Positions 12,641 through 24,583 of a stretch of 64,000 nucleotides of DNA are shown here, piece by piece. Position 1 is the stretch's first letter. Every line of letters starts with the position of its first letter. A program made the translations under genes and the position numbers. The DNA comes from Dryas octopetala. Lineage: Eukaryota; Streptophyta; Magnoliopsida; Rosales; Rosaceae. Under the pieces are notes generated by a model. It was not told the origin of the DNA and did no database searches. It saw only the letters and a list, made by a program, of their open reading frames with translations. The stretch spans positions 10,106,001 through 10,170,000 of the forward strand of contig OY992832.1 in assembly GCA_963921425.1 (NCBI GenBank). Reading direction: 5' to 3'.

Positions 12641-13379
12641 TAGGATTGGGACGGTTCTTCCAAAAAATTGAAAAACTAAAACCCTATCGAAATTGGTGTC
12701 ACCGAACCAAAAAATAAATCGTACGATGATTGTCTGAAGAATTAGTGTCGGTGCACTTATCAAATCGAAGGTGGCAATGGTAGTTTGGAAATCACAAAAT
12801 GTCGGTTTACCGATACCAAACCGACCGCTTCTTCTTGTTCTTCTTCTCCTCCTCCTCCTCTTCTATGGTTTCTCTTCTTCTTCCTCTTCTCTAGGTTCTC
12901 TTCTTCTCTAGTTTCTCCTCGGGAGCATCCCATAGCCACCAGGAACCACCACCACCACCACCACCATCCTGAAGGTGGACGATGAGCTCGGGCTTGGCAG
13001 CAGCGAAGCTCCGGGGAGTGGGTGCAACAGTGGCACTTGGGCACGGGTGAGGTGAGTTGCGCGCAGTGGTAAGTCGTAGGCAAAGCTCCGAGGTTGAGTG
13101 GTTGGACCGACGCCATGTAGAGGCTGGAGTTGGAGTTAGAGTTACAGAAGGTGACTCGGCGTTGGAGTTAGAGTTGCAACAAATGACTGGAGTTGGAGTT
13201 ATAGAGAGACAATATGAAGTCCCAACCACCAAAACTGACCAAATCGACCAACAACTATTGAAATCGACCTTGTCGGTACTCGGTAGCGATAGCAGTTCTG
13301 AAGCTGGCCATACCGCCAATGGTCGGTCAGTGGACAATTTGTAGGTTTCGGTTCGGTTACCGAACCAAACCCAGCCCTA
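12641..13379. mobile_element. Non-autonomous hAT-like element upstream of VARICOSE
   Basis: A 739-bp insertion with terminal repeats TAGGATTGGG and CCCAGCCCTA (one mismatch when inverted). It is flanked by perfect 8-bp direct repeats GGTGAATC at 12633-12640 and 13380-13387, as for hAT elements. The interior has CTT/CCT and CAC triplet runs (12828-12965), giving low-complexity open frames on both strands. No transposase motif is seen. It ends 448 bases upstream of the VARICOSE ATG. Confidence 0.85.
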
Positions 13380-13387
13380 GGTGAATC

Positions 13388-15413
13388 CATAATATCGAAA
13401 AGACTTATGTATAATTAATTATATAGGAAAACTAAAAATAGGTCTGGATTTCCTAAAGTTTCATCCAAATTATTTTATAAAAGATGTCACGTATCATTCA
13501 TATGAAGGCAAATGGGACAATTTACGTCTAAAGTCTTAGATGTGTTTTGTGGGTTTGTCCTAGTTTTACCAAATTCTGTTTACTTTCATACCTTTAATCT
13601 CAATAAATGAGACAAGTCTTGTTAATATCAAACAATGCCCAACTCATGCAAGGCTTTTGGTGTGATTTATTCATTTTACCTTCACACAAACTTGTTTATG
13701 AAAATCTAAATGGAACCCTAGGAAATTAACATGGATTGACATATTTTAAAAAGTTTGTGAACTTGATTACCAAATTTTTAATTTGTGAAGCAATTTAACA
13801 CACAGGTTATACATGAAGGGGCAAAGTGACTATTAAGCCTTTTAAAAATTATAATATAAAATTATGAATAATTACATTATTAGCGATTGTTTACCTAAAC
13901 AAAATGATATGTGCATGGCTAAAAACAAACAAAATGATATGTGCCATGTGGTTTTGTAGTAATATTTGTTGTGTGACACATAATGTGCACACTACATCGT
14001 TACGCAAAAATAGAACAATATTGTAAAATTAAATGCAAAAATGTCACGGAAGTTAGAAAAACAAAAATTGAAAAATAGTTGGGCTTATAATAGACTCCTT
14101 TAATAAATTTTCTTCCCGATAATACTGTTAAGTGTTGATTAGGTGTAAAAATGATCATTTCATGTATGTAGGATGGCTCAAGCCTATACTGTGTCACGTT
14201 GGATATACTAAGCTCTTAATAATGCAAGTGTTTAATAAAATAAAATAAAAAAGTGCAACTGTTGTGTAATATGCTATTGTCTAGAGGCCCACGCAAACTT
14301 GGATTCGGTAAATGATATTATTAAGATTGGATTGGACCAAACTTTTTAATTATTTTTTGTTCCAAAAGAATTGGACCAAACTTGGACCTTGAATTTTAGA
14401 TACAAACTCTAGACCTCAAATCCAAACCTTGGATTCAAGATCCCACAGACTCAAACTTGGACCAATTTCCTAAACTTTCTGAATTTAAATTATGAATTGT
14501 AAAATTTGGACTCGAACATTGGATTTTGGATCTGAACTCCATATTTCAATACTCAAAATATTGATAAGAGTCAAAATTTCGTACATAATTCAATTTATCT
14601 AAAGATTTTTTGTCAAAAATTGTCAAAAGAAAAGTTATCTCAACTCTTTAATTGGAACAAGTTATGGTAATGAAGAGAAACCATTTTAGTCAAAATTCCC
14701 TAATCTAACAACCTCTTACTGGACTTAATATTTGGAACGAAGATATCCCACTATTTTTTTTTTTGTTACGAGAAATATGTGAGAAGAATTTTTTTATAAC
14801 CATATTATACTGACATGACATTTCTCATTGCTTCTCTCTCTTTCTCTCATTCTCTCCCTCTCTCATTAGATTGTGACACCACTTATCGCTATCACACAGA
14901 CATGTAAGTTTTTCTCGTAAGATATTATTGACTTAGTTATTCTTTTAACAATTTTTTGGCCGTTAGATCAGATATTGACGGTAAGACGCAGTCAACTATA
15001 TGTATATGATATAACGGTGAAAAATTAAAAAACGGAATTTGGAGAATAATTTCACTAAAACAGTCCACCTTTCCCATCCCGCCACGTCATCAATGTTCGA
15101 AAAGGCAAACCACCTTTCTTGTTTTGATAGGGAAAAAAATTCGACCTTATTTTATTTTCCTTTCTATTATCCAAAACCAAAAGCAAACTCGACTAGGAGA
15201 AAACCAATCTAGCTATTTGCTTTCCTTTTAAGCGAATGAAACCCATAGCGTCAAAGCGTTTCCATCTCTCTCTCTCTCTGATTGCGATATAGAAACCCCA
15301 ATTCCCCCACATTTTTCAGAACCCACAAAAACCCATTTCCACAATTCCAAGATCTCAAAAGAAAAGGCAGAAAACCCTTCTGGGTCTTGAAGAAGCGATT
15401 CAGCGAAGCAAAG
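13388..15413. other. Intergenic region, no gene seen
   Basis: AT-rich sequence without supported coding frames. A degenerate 'ttggacc/ttggattc' motif recurs at 14290-14530. Pyrimidine-rich microsatellite-like sequence (tctctctttctctcattctc) lies at 14830-14870. The last ~170 bases form the leader of the first mini-membrane-protein gene, including a CT run at 15263-15280. Confidence 0.6.
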
Positions 15414-15629
15414 ATGTGCTGCTGTCCGAGCAGGGTGTGCATGCTGTGCACGTGTTTGATACTGGTAGTGGTACTCATCGGGATGCTATTCGGGTTCGGA
15501 GTCTTCAAGCATGGCTTCCACAAGCTCAAGGACACTGTGGATTTCTGTGATCCCAGTGTTCATGGCTCTCTCTGTGGGACTCGGACTGGAAGACCCTTCT
15601 TGGGTTACACAGCACCTGCACCTTTCTAA
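15414..15629 (+). CDS. Tiny Cys-rich membrane protein, copy 1
   Basis: A 71-residue single-exon protein starting MCCCPSRVCMLCTC. Residues about 14-30 (LILVVVLIGMLFGFGVF) form one hydrophobic segment. A short extramembrane tail holds 'DFCDPSVHGSLCG' and 'TGRPFLGY'. Six cysteines cluster in the first 14 residues, which suggests acylation or metal/redox chemistry at the membrane face. I do not recognise a named family. The coding claim rests on conservation with copies 2 (17643) and 3 (19505), which share the MCC start, the membrane segment and parts of the 5' leader ('attccaagatc', 'ttctgggtct', 'gcaaag' before ATG). The upstream in-frame ATG at 15282 is absent in the paralogues, so I start at 15414. 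Confidence 0.75.
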   Translation: MCCCPSRVCMLCTCLILVVVLIGMLFGFGVFKHGFHKLKDTVDFCDPSVHGSLCGTRTGRPFLGYTAPAPF

Positions 15630-17041
15630 GGCTTGTTTGGGTTCTTGGTTTCTCTTCTTCAATGTACTCCTCTGTTTTTTATTTTTTCTATATTCTTGTT
15701 ATTATTTGAATTTTAGGCTTCATTTTTTAATTGTTGGTATTCTGGGTTACATTGCTGCTTTGCTGCTGCACTGGGATTTGGATTATTTTTGGAATTTAGG
15801 TTGATTTGTGTTCCTTTCCCCCCGTCAGTTTATTAGTTCTACTGTTTATGTTTATTTCATAATTAATTTTAATTTAATAAAATTTACCAAGCTGAATTTT
15901 TATTTTTGGGTTTTTAAGCATTCACTTCAACATTTCCAAAGAAGAAAATATGGGTTTTTCAGCTCACTGTGGCCTTGAAGCTCTGCAGAAAATAAAACGT
16001 GAAAAAGTAGCCTTTAAAAGAAAAATAAATATAGATTACCCATGCTTTTGTTTTTTATCATTTAGGTGGTGTTTGCTGTTCAGGATTGATACCAATTTTT
16101 TATGAGCATATAATTTGGCTTGGGTTTAAATACTTGCCAAGAGTATTTTTTTAACATTTCGATTGGTAAATGTTCACAACTTCATATGTATTTTGGCTGT
16201 TCTGTTATTATAATGGTTGATTGATATATTTTTAGTTTGGAAGTACATGAATTCGAAACAGGGTTGGGAGCTGGGGCCTTGGAAGTGGGCTGTGATGGGC
16301 TACAAAAATATACTTACGAATACTTACAACCAAATATCCAAAGAAATTTAAAGTTAAAAAAAAAGTATTGAAAAATATTATAATTAAAAATGATACTTAT
16401 ACCTCGCAAAAAAAAAAATGATACTTGATAAAAGGAGAAATATAAATAATGGGGATATTATTAATATTTGTTAATATGTCCTAAGGTTTTGCATTGTTGT
16501 ACCTTGGAAGCAGAGGCTTGTTTATCAAGGAACCAAGACAGCTGAATAATCAACATTGACATTGACATTGAAATAAAATAAAAATATTATGGAGGACAAT
16601 ATTTAGTTAGAAAGTTGAAATAACCATTATCAGTTTAACACCAGGTGGCACAATTATATTAGACCAATGCAATAATGCATCACATCAAACGGAATGTGGT
16701 GAAAGGATCATACATAATAATTGCTCATTATACATAATAATATAGAGATATTTGTTAAACCAAATTGCTAATAACAATAATATCTTTACATCTATTTATA
16801 TGGCTTGTGAACTCGTCAAACATTTTGAGTTAGTTAGATTTGGATTGGATTTACATGGATGCGAGTAAAACATTAAAAAAAGGGTCATTTGTACGAAAGA
16901 TTAAATCGTGGCCACAGGTAAAACTAAGCTTAGGTTACGCAATGTGCGGCAAATTTCTTGTGAATGTCCTTTAATCCGTACAATTGAGTGGCGTAAAAAA
17001 GATAAGAATACGTTTCAACCAACGTACCGATCATATACTAA
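15630..17041. other. Intergenic region, no gene seen
   Basis: The first ~250 bases are T-rich and probably the 3' UTR of mini-protein copy 1. The remainder is AT-rich with short A runs and no coding or structural RNA signal I can support. Confidence 0.6.
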
Positions 17042-17411
17042 TGGGCAAACAACTATTTTGGTCTACGTAGTTTAGTGGTTGTTTCAATCTTTTCAATCAA
17101 ATTTTCATAGTTTCGAAGTTGTTTTGCTCATATCTAAAATTAGATTTCCATCATGTTTTAAGATGGTAAAACCATTAAGACTAAGGTATAATGGTCCAAC
17201 AACAAAAAAATTATTATCGTAGATTTTTAATTGAAATAATTATACTCTTACCTTTGGTTTTATTATATAAAAATTTGACAAAAATCATATTTTGAATTTT
17301 ATTGTTATAATTTTGAAATTATGAGGATTTGATTAAAAAATTGTAATAACGATAATGAAATTAAATCAACCACCAAACTACATAGACCAAAATAGTCGTT
17401 TGTTTGCTTTT
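17042..17411. mobile_element. MITE with ~40-bp inverted ends
   Basis: The left end 'gcaaacaactattttggtc' and the right end are inverted copies over about 40 bases (tagtttagtggttg against caaccaccaaacta). A direct repeat TACTAA at 17036-17041 and 17412-17417 flanks it as a likely target duplication. No coding potential. It ends about 230 bases before the ATG of mini-protein copy 2. Confidence 0.75.
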
Positions 17412-17542
17412 TACTAACTATACTATTTGTTGTCCTTTAAAGAAAAGATAGAGCCTGAAATCGTTTGTATTCCCTCACTAACAGGAAATTCCAAGATCTC
17501 GAATAGAAACCTTTTGTTTGTTTGGCCAAAGAGAAATTTTGG

Positions 17543-17544
<2 letters not shown>

Positions 17545-17603
<59 letters not shown>
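17545..17603. repeat. (GA)29 microsatellite in the leader of mini-protein copy 2
   Basis: An uninterrupted GA dinucleotide run of about 59 bases, ending 39 bases before the ATG at 17643 and so within the probable 5' UTR. It creates Arg-Glu and Ser-Leu repeat frames that are not genes. Confidence 0.97.
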
Positions 17604-17610
<7 letters not shown>

Positions 17611-17642
17611 AATCTTTCTTTCTAATCTGAAATCAAGCAAAG

Positions 17643-17843
17643 ATGTGTTGCATGGGGTGTATCGCCAGGATTTGCTCGTGCGCTATCTGCCTTCTGTTCC
17701 TATTGATAACATTGGGCCTTTTACTTGGGTTCGGCCCACTTAAAAAGTACACGATTTTCAAGACCCAGCACTTCTTGGATATTTGTGATCCAAATGTTCC
17801 TGGGTCTCTGTGCAGGCCCGGAAGGCCCTTCTTGAGAACATAG
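17643..17843 (+). CDS. Tiny Cys-rich membrane protein, copy 2
   Basis: A 66-residue paralogue of the gene at 15414: starts MCCMGCIARICSCAIC, has a hydrophobic segment over about residues 15-33 (ICLLFLLITLGLLLGFG), then 'FLDICDPNVPGSLCRPGRPFL', matching copy 1's 'DFCDPSVHGSLCGTRTGRPFL'. The tail after PFL is shorter. The leader shares 'attccaagatctcgaatag' and 'tcaagcaaag' with copy 1 but has gained a (GA)n expansion. Conservation of the protein against divergent flanks argues for a real gene. Function unknown. Confidence 0.75.
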   Translation: MCCMGCIARICSCAICLLFLLITLGLLLGFGPLKKYTIFKTQHFLDICDPNVPGSLCRPGRPFLRT

Positions 17844-19504
17844 CACCTTCACCCTCTTGGTTGGACGACATTGCACCATCACCCTTCTAGAGAATAGAGA
17901 TCGATATGAATTCTTCTCATAATTAATGATTTCTAATGTAATATGTTTCTCTACTATTTTTTCAATTTTTTGGGTTTGATTTGTTTATTGTTGCTAATCT
18001 TGGGTTTCTGTGCATCATCGCGAGATATTTGTGTGGATCTTGGAATTTTAATAAAACTATTTTTACTACATTTTTGTCGATTAGTTTTGTCTCTTTTTTC
18101 GCTTATTGTTTTACTATTGTTTACGTTGATTTTAATAAGACTTGAGTTGTGTCATGTGTGTAATTGTAATCATCTGCTTCATTTGCTAAATTTTGTTTTA
18201 AGTGGGACTTGAGTTGCGCTTTCCATATACATAAAGGTATTTAAAACCTTGCACTCTTGCACGAGTTGTATGAATGACTGCCAATATTTGAATACTGTTT
18301 TGGTAATAATATAGGTACCAAAATTTTGCTCACGTTTTAAATACCAATTGATGCATGATTGATTTTCGTGTAATTGTGTCCAACTGTCCATGAGTTGTGC
18401 CAATGATGTTCAATGTATATGTCATGTCGTGCTAATTTTAAAGAACATAAGTTGTATCAGTATAATATGCATGTTAAATAGATTTAATTTGTAGGTAATA
18501 TGATCGATCTATAAACGTTTGTTTTATCACAATGGGGTGATTTCTTTAGTTGGAAGATAAACTTTGATAGATGAAGAATAAATAAAACGTTTGTTGTTCT
18601 GTAAGAAGTTATGTGTGGTTGAATTCTTATTTATAAAGTCCAACTAACACAACTTCTTATAACTAACAAGGAGACACAACTCTTTGTATAGACATATCCT
18701 TTTGTTAAAGGATATATCACTTCATCACTCAAACAACACATTTCTTGATTATGTATGTTGGTGTACCAATGTTATGGTACTCTTTCACACATCATATGCA
18801 CCTCTTTGTGAAAAGACATATCATAATGATCATTATCCAACATGATTAACATTATACATTATGAATAACACTCATTTCTTTTTGTTTTTCCTTTTCAAAA
18901 ACTAAATATATTTCATATTCATACAGAATAAATTTAAGAAAGCTCTCTTTTCAAGAATTAATCTAAATCTTGTTTATTAGTTTCTTTTAGTGTCATGAAA
19001 ACAAAGCATACATGTGATGTGTTGCAGGGGGGAGTTATGGTGAGAGAAATGGAGGCCGGTGTATATGAGTATGCATGCATTTTATTGTCATCATGTACGC
19101 TTTTACAATCTTCTCTTGTATAGAAGAAGCTAAGTGATATACTAATTACAAGACTATTAATATAATAAACTCCTCTCTCATATTTTATATGCTCACATAT
19201 ATTATATTATATGTGTATGCATCTTTACTAATCATATAATAATGTATTATTAGTTTTTTTTTGATAATCGAAGATGTTCTGGATCAGTTTTCGCATATCA
19301 GACTAATTTTTTGAACCGATTAAAAAAGTTTTAAAAAATATCCGATAAAAAAAGAACGAACGATAAAACTCAATTCCCACACATTTGCCAAAACCCACGT
19401 ACCCCCCCACTCACAGAATTCCAAGATCCCCAAGAAAAACCTTTTGGGTCTGGAAAAAAAATAAATTAAAAAGTGAGAAAACAAGAGAAGCAGTTAAAGC
19501 AAGG
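17844..19504. other. Intergenic region, no gene seen
   Basis: T-rich 3' flank of copy 2, then AT-rich sequence. The stretch 18590-18860 ('cacaacttcttataactaac', 'caaacaacacatttcttg') has the texture of an old LTR or MITE, but I found neither target duplications nor paired ends. The last ~130 bases resemble the leader of mini-protein copy 1. Confidence 0.5.
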
Positions 19505-19627
19505 ATGTGCTGTCCGGGCAGGTTGTGCATGTGTTGCACTTGCTCAATAATGCAGACAATCCTCATTGCATTGTTATTTGGGGTCGATCCATTTGGAAGG
19601 TTCCAGCATCACTCTGTCGAATGTTGA
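19505..19627 (+). CDS. Tiny Cys-rich membrane protein, copy 3 (shortened)
   Basis: A 40-residue frame starting MCCPGRLCMCCTC, then a membrane segment (SIMQTILIALLFGV) and a stop after 'HHSVEC'. It matches copy 1 through the first ~30 residues but lacks the conserved 'CDP..GSLC..GRPFL' tail, so it is truncated and may be a pseudogene. Its leader is clearly homologous to that of copy 1 ('attcccacacatttgcc', 'attccaagatccccaag', 'ccttttgggtctgg'). It lies 370 bases upstream of the DDI1 start. Confidence 0.5.
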   Translation: MCCPGRLCMCCTCSIMQTILIALLFGVDPFGRFQHHSVEC

Positions 19628-19996
19628 TGAATACTAGCTCTTATCGCTAAAAAATCATGAGCCTGACAAATTAAGTACGAAAGTAATTTTTAATTTTTTA
19701 CAATTTCTGTTTTTTTTTTTGGGTAACCTTGAGTGAAAGCAAACGAATCGCGGCGTTTTGAGTATCCAATCAATTAAAAGCAAGCTTAAAAGTCAAAAGT
19801 AAGACGGCTGCAAGAGATTCGTAGCACAGACGATCCTTTTCTCCTTCTCCAAGTGGGACTAGAAGACTAAAAAATAAACAAAACAAAGCTCCTCCTCCAT
19901 ATCCAAAGCCCCTCCTCCATATCCAAAGCCCAAGCTCAGAGTCGTTAAAAGCTACGAAGAAGAAGAAAGAGATCGAATCACATAAACAGAGAGAAG

Positions 19997-22900
19997 ATGA
20001 GGATCACAGTAATGACCGCAGACGAACAGATCCTCAACTTAGACGTCGATCCTCACGAAACTGTAAAACCCTAATTTCAACGTCAACAATCCCCACTTAC
20101 TTGCATGTCTATATCTCACTGTAAATTGGGGCGTGTAATATTCATGTTGCTGCTTTGTTTTGTTTAATTAATTTGTTGGTTCTTTTTTGTTTTTGGGGTG
20201 ATAGGTTGAGAATGTGAAAGCTCTGCTGGAGGTGGAGGTGAGAATTTCTTTACTAATTTATCATAATATTGCTATTTTTAAATTTAGGGTTTTGGGTTAT
20301 GCTTTGTTTGGATAGTGTGAAAGTGTAGGAAAAGAAACCCATTGAATTGAAGTGAAGTTTAGATCTTTGAATCTTTCATTACTTGGACTTAGGGGAACAA
20401 GTGAAGAACTAATTTAGTTTTCAGTTATCTCATTAACTAATGGATGAATGTATAGTGAATGTGTGATTTGTTTCTACAATGTAAATAAGCAGACGCGGGT
20501 GCTGCTTCAGAAACAACAGCTGCTATATAATGGGAGGGAGATGAGGAATTTTGAGAAGCTGAGTGCCCTTGGTGTCAAAGATGAAGACTTGATAATGATG
20601 GTATCCAATGCTGCATCTAGGTATACTTGACCCACTACATCATTTACAATAATTCTCAATAACTATTGTTCATCTCTATGGTTCCACTTATAGTGTTTAT
20701 GGATTTAATGGGCCTATAAATATATTCCAGTGCTTCTACCAATGATTTGAGCTTCAATCCAGATGGGTCTGCTGTAAACCCAGGAGCTTTCCAGCAGCAC
20801 ATTAGGAATGATTCTAATTTGATGGGGCAGTTGTTTCAGGTAGAATGGTGTTCTTTTTCTTCGATTTATTTCTTTGGTTTTGGACAAGGTTGTGGACGCT
20901 GCAATATGGTGCATCTAAAGATACAGCAATTAGATGAATTAATTTGATTTTTTCTGTAATTTCGGCATTGTTATTCTGAAAGTATAAACTGTTTGTTGCA
21001 GAGTTTTCAAATTTGCATTTTCTTATCCTCAGTTTATGTGATTGTTTACTCCCAGTGAATTTCTGACAATCTTACTTTTATGTGGAACTTACAGAGTGAT
21101 CCTGAATTAGCACAAGTTATTCTTGGAAATGATCTCAATAGACTGCAGGAACTTTTACGAGAGCGTCATCGCCAAAAATCTGAACATCGGCGGAAACAAG
21201 ACGAGGAGCTTGTAAGTTACCTTTTCCTGTTCTTAACATAGATTCATAGTCATTGTAGGATAATTGCTGCTTTATATGGCCTTTGAGGTAATCTGTCTCC
21301 ATACTTTACGATGTAATTAATACGCCATATGGTAATTTTTGAAGTTTCAAAGGAATATGGTAATGTTAATCTTAAATGATATTGCAATGTCTATTTCTGT
21401 GAGTATACCTGTTTATCCTATGTTACTTATTGAGTATAATTTTGACATGAGTTACAATCTGACTGTAATTGATGCAGTTTCTGTTTACCTATATCTTGTG
21501 AGCAGGCTCTTCTTTATGCAGATCCTTTTGATGTTGAAGCCCAGAAGAAGATTGAAGCTGCTATTCGCCAGGTCAGTGGTACTTTCTTTGCCAAAGGTGT
21601 GAGGTTCATAAATGATAATTCAACTCCACAGTTTCCTTAATCACCTGATGCTGTAAATTGTTTTTTTTCATTAAATACTTGCACTAGTAACATACTTTTA
21701 AAATCAATTCTTAAATGCACATGATATGGAATTTTGTTGTTGTTGTTGTTATGTTTAGATTGTTTTCAATATTGCTAATTTCCTTTGCAGAAAGGAATTG
21801 ATGAAAACTGGGCTGCTGCTCTGGAGCATAACCCTGAAGCTTTTGCAAGGGTGGTATGTATGAGTGTCAATATTCCTCTATCCTCTGTTATTTTTCAAAA
21901 AGTTCTCTTGGTATTTAGTTTGATGTTTTATGTGACTTTTCAGGTTATGTTGTATGTTGACATGGAAGTTAATGGCGTCCCATTGAAGGTAACTGGAACA
22001 TAATTGCTAGGGATTTGCACTTTACTCTTCTTTCACTCAGTTCAATGTATATGAGATGACTAAATGCTTGAATGCTTTGTGTCATTTTTGTTGCCTTCCG
22101 TGAGATATCTTGCTTAATTAGACTGCCCTTTATGCTTCCTGAATCCTGCACAATTCAATCGAGATTATGTATCTCCACTAGTATTCTCAGTTACTCATTC
22201 TTTTTTTGTCTCTTCTTCTTCAAGTAAAAATACAAAATTATATAGTTTATATATTTATTTTCACTTGTGTCCAGGCATTTGTTGACAGTGGAGCTCAGTC
22301 AACAATTATATCAAAAAGCTGTGCTGAGCGTTGTGGGTATGAGCTATTTTAAACTAATACTGGTTATGATAATTGATTTGCACAAGCTCTCATAATCAAA
22401 TTGATGTGTTTTATTAGGGATAATACATGTAGGTGTAGTATTTATCCATATGTAAGTTTTCCTATTCTTTACATCACATATGCATATGCACCTTTTATTA
22501 CGAATGAATGCTTGTTTGGATTAGCAATTTAGGTGCCAATGCTATCTTGTGGCTGCTGGCCCATTGTCTATTAGTTGTGTGGTTGTGCATTTCATGCTAG
22601 AAATTCAGTGGTTTAAACATGCTCCAAATGTATGCATGATTTTGAGAGGATGATGGTGTTGTTTTGGATCACGAGAGAGCATTACGAGGTAGTTCTCTAA
22701 CAATCTCAGTAGATAGTTTTCACTTGCTACTTTATATCATACCACTTTAGCTACTCAAATATACCTTTTGTGATCAACCCTATTAATGAATTTTCTGTGA
22801 AAGGAGTTTGAACTCTTTATTGCAGTTTTCTTTATTAAAATTGCTGTTGGTTTTGTATTTTTATTGATACTGCAAGAGTTTATAAAAGCAAACGCCTAAT

Positions 22901-24583
22901 GTTGTGTTGTTTTGGACATCAAATTATCTAGATTGTTGAGGCTTTTAGATCAACGTTACAAGGGTATTGCTCATGGAGTTGGTCAATCGGAGATATTGGG
23001 TCGAATACATGTAGCTCCAATCAAGGTAGCAGCCTATGTAAATGTTTCATATCATTCACTGTCTGAGATGGTTGCTTGAGTGACAGGTTTTTCTTTAACA
23101 ATTCTATACTATTACTAGTAAATCAAACTTATTTTTTAACATTGTTTATGTAGATTGGGAGTATATTTTACCCTTGCTCATTCCTGGTTCTGGATGCTCC
23201 CAATATGGAATTTCTCTTTGGGCTGGATATGCTCCGTAAGCATCAGGTAGCATCCATGGTCCAATGCTTTGATAGCTGTCCATCTCAATGGTTCTAATTA
23301 TTGAAGTTTAATAGATTTTCCACTCTCCTAACATTGCTGATGTGTTCAGTGCATTATAGATTTGAACGAGAATGTTATGAGAGTTGGTGGTGGAGAAGTT
23401 TCTGTACCATTTTTGCAAGGTTGGTCCTTTGATCTCCCTCATTTGCATGAAGTTCTTTCTTTTGGATCCCACTAAAAATGAAGTTATGTACTAATTTCAG
23501 AAAAAGACATCCCATCTCGTTTTCTGGATGAAGAAAGGTTTTCCAAGGAAGCATCCAGCTCAGGAGCTCCTGTAAGTCAATAGTTCTTGATGTTTGCAAT
23601 GGCTAATTTCTTAAATGAATCTGCTGCTATATCCATTCATTGAATGCACACCATGAATAGTCTAATAATAAAACTTTGGAGGAACAATATTGTGGAGTTA
23701 ACCATTAAACCATTTTGCTCTTTCCTCCTATATGAGACTGCAAATTGGCTCCCCTTTTTTGTTTTTTGTTTCTTGTTCTCTCCATTTTTCTGGTTCAGTA
23801 GATATTGCATGGATTTTTGGATCATGCATTCACTAGGATATATTTAGGGTCTATAGAAGTTTTCAAAATCTAGGAAGGTAGTTGACCTTTTGGACATATA
23901 ATTTGTAAATTCTTTTTTGGATTAACACTATTATCTGTTTCATTTGTACTTTAATATGTTACTCTTCAGGTGACATCTGGAACAACAGATAAGAGCAAAA
24001 ATGTACCAACAGGAGGGCAATCATCTGGTTAGTTTTGGAAATTGGTTGCATTTGTTTTGGGGATACTTCATTTTTTATTTGTGTCAATGAGATGTAATTT
24101 AGTTTATTTGCCTTTGTTTGATCTTGGTTAAGGGGATACTTCATTTTGGAAATTTGCAGTGTCTTAATGATGTCTTTCCATATATAACTGATGTGATGTT
24201 CTTTTCTGTTTGAAATTTGACACAGGAAGTGCTCGTGCTGATATGACTCAGGTAAATTTATTTAGCTATCTGGCTAATCTCAGTTGTTCTCAAGTTATTT
24301 CCAGCTGTTATTTTAACCTCCATTGTTGGCATAGTGCATCTTATTTGTGCACCTCATTGATCTCTAGAGTCATTCAATCTGCAATGAAGTTTGATTGACT
24401 TGATGGTCAATTATCATCCTCTGAAAATTCTGTTTGGTAATGATGTGGCTGCAGGGACCGGATTTTGAAGCTAAAGTTGCAAAGCTTGTTGAGCTAGGGT
24501 TTGGGAGAGATGCAGTAATACAAGCTCTTAAATTTTTTGATGGTAATGAAGAACAAGCGGCAGGGTATCTTTTTGGGGGCTGA
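19997..24583 (+). CDS. DDI1: DDI1, UBL-RVP-UBA proteasome shuttle and aspartic protease
   Basis: Complete gene, 409 residues (Arabidopsis DDI1 about 414). Exons: 19997-20062, 20205-20237, 20493-20620, 20731-20839, 21095-21211, 21506-21571, 21791-21853, 21944-21988, 22275-22336, 22932-23025, 23154-23246, 23350-23419, 23501-23571, 23970-24027, 24226-24251, 24455-24583. All are GT-AG and phases agree. The ubiquitin-like domain spans residues 1 to ~75 (MRITVMTADEQILNLDV). A helical domain includes 'LNRLQELLRERHRQKS'. The retroviral-type protease domain is at about 195-320 with catalytic Asp213 in DSGAQST and 'FLFGLDMLRKHQC'. The C-terminal UBA is at about 369-409 (VAKLVELGFGRDAVIQALKF). It would deliver or cleave ubiquitinated proteins at the proteasome. 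A 20-bp direct repeat 'cctcctccatatccaaagcc' lies in the 5' leader near 19891-19930. Confidence 0.96.

Noticed and set aside
12760..13390. Frames with His, Trp and Ser runs
   Set aside because: Produced by CAC and CTT repeats within the hAT-like element.
15282..15413. 44-residue N-terminal extension of mini-protein copy 1
   Set aside because: The extension is the 5' leader; the paralogues begin at the MCC methionine.
17427..17743. Frames with Arg-Glu or Ser-Leu repeats
   Set aside because: Translations of the (GA)n microsatellite.
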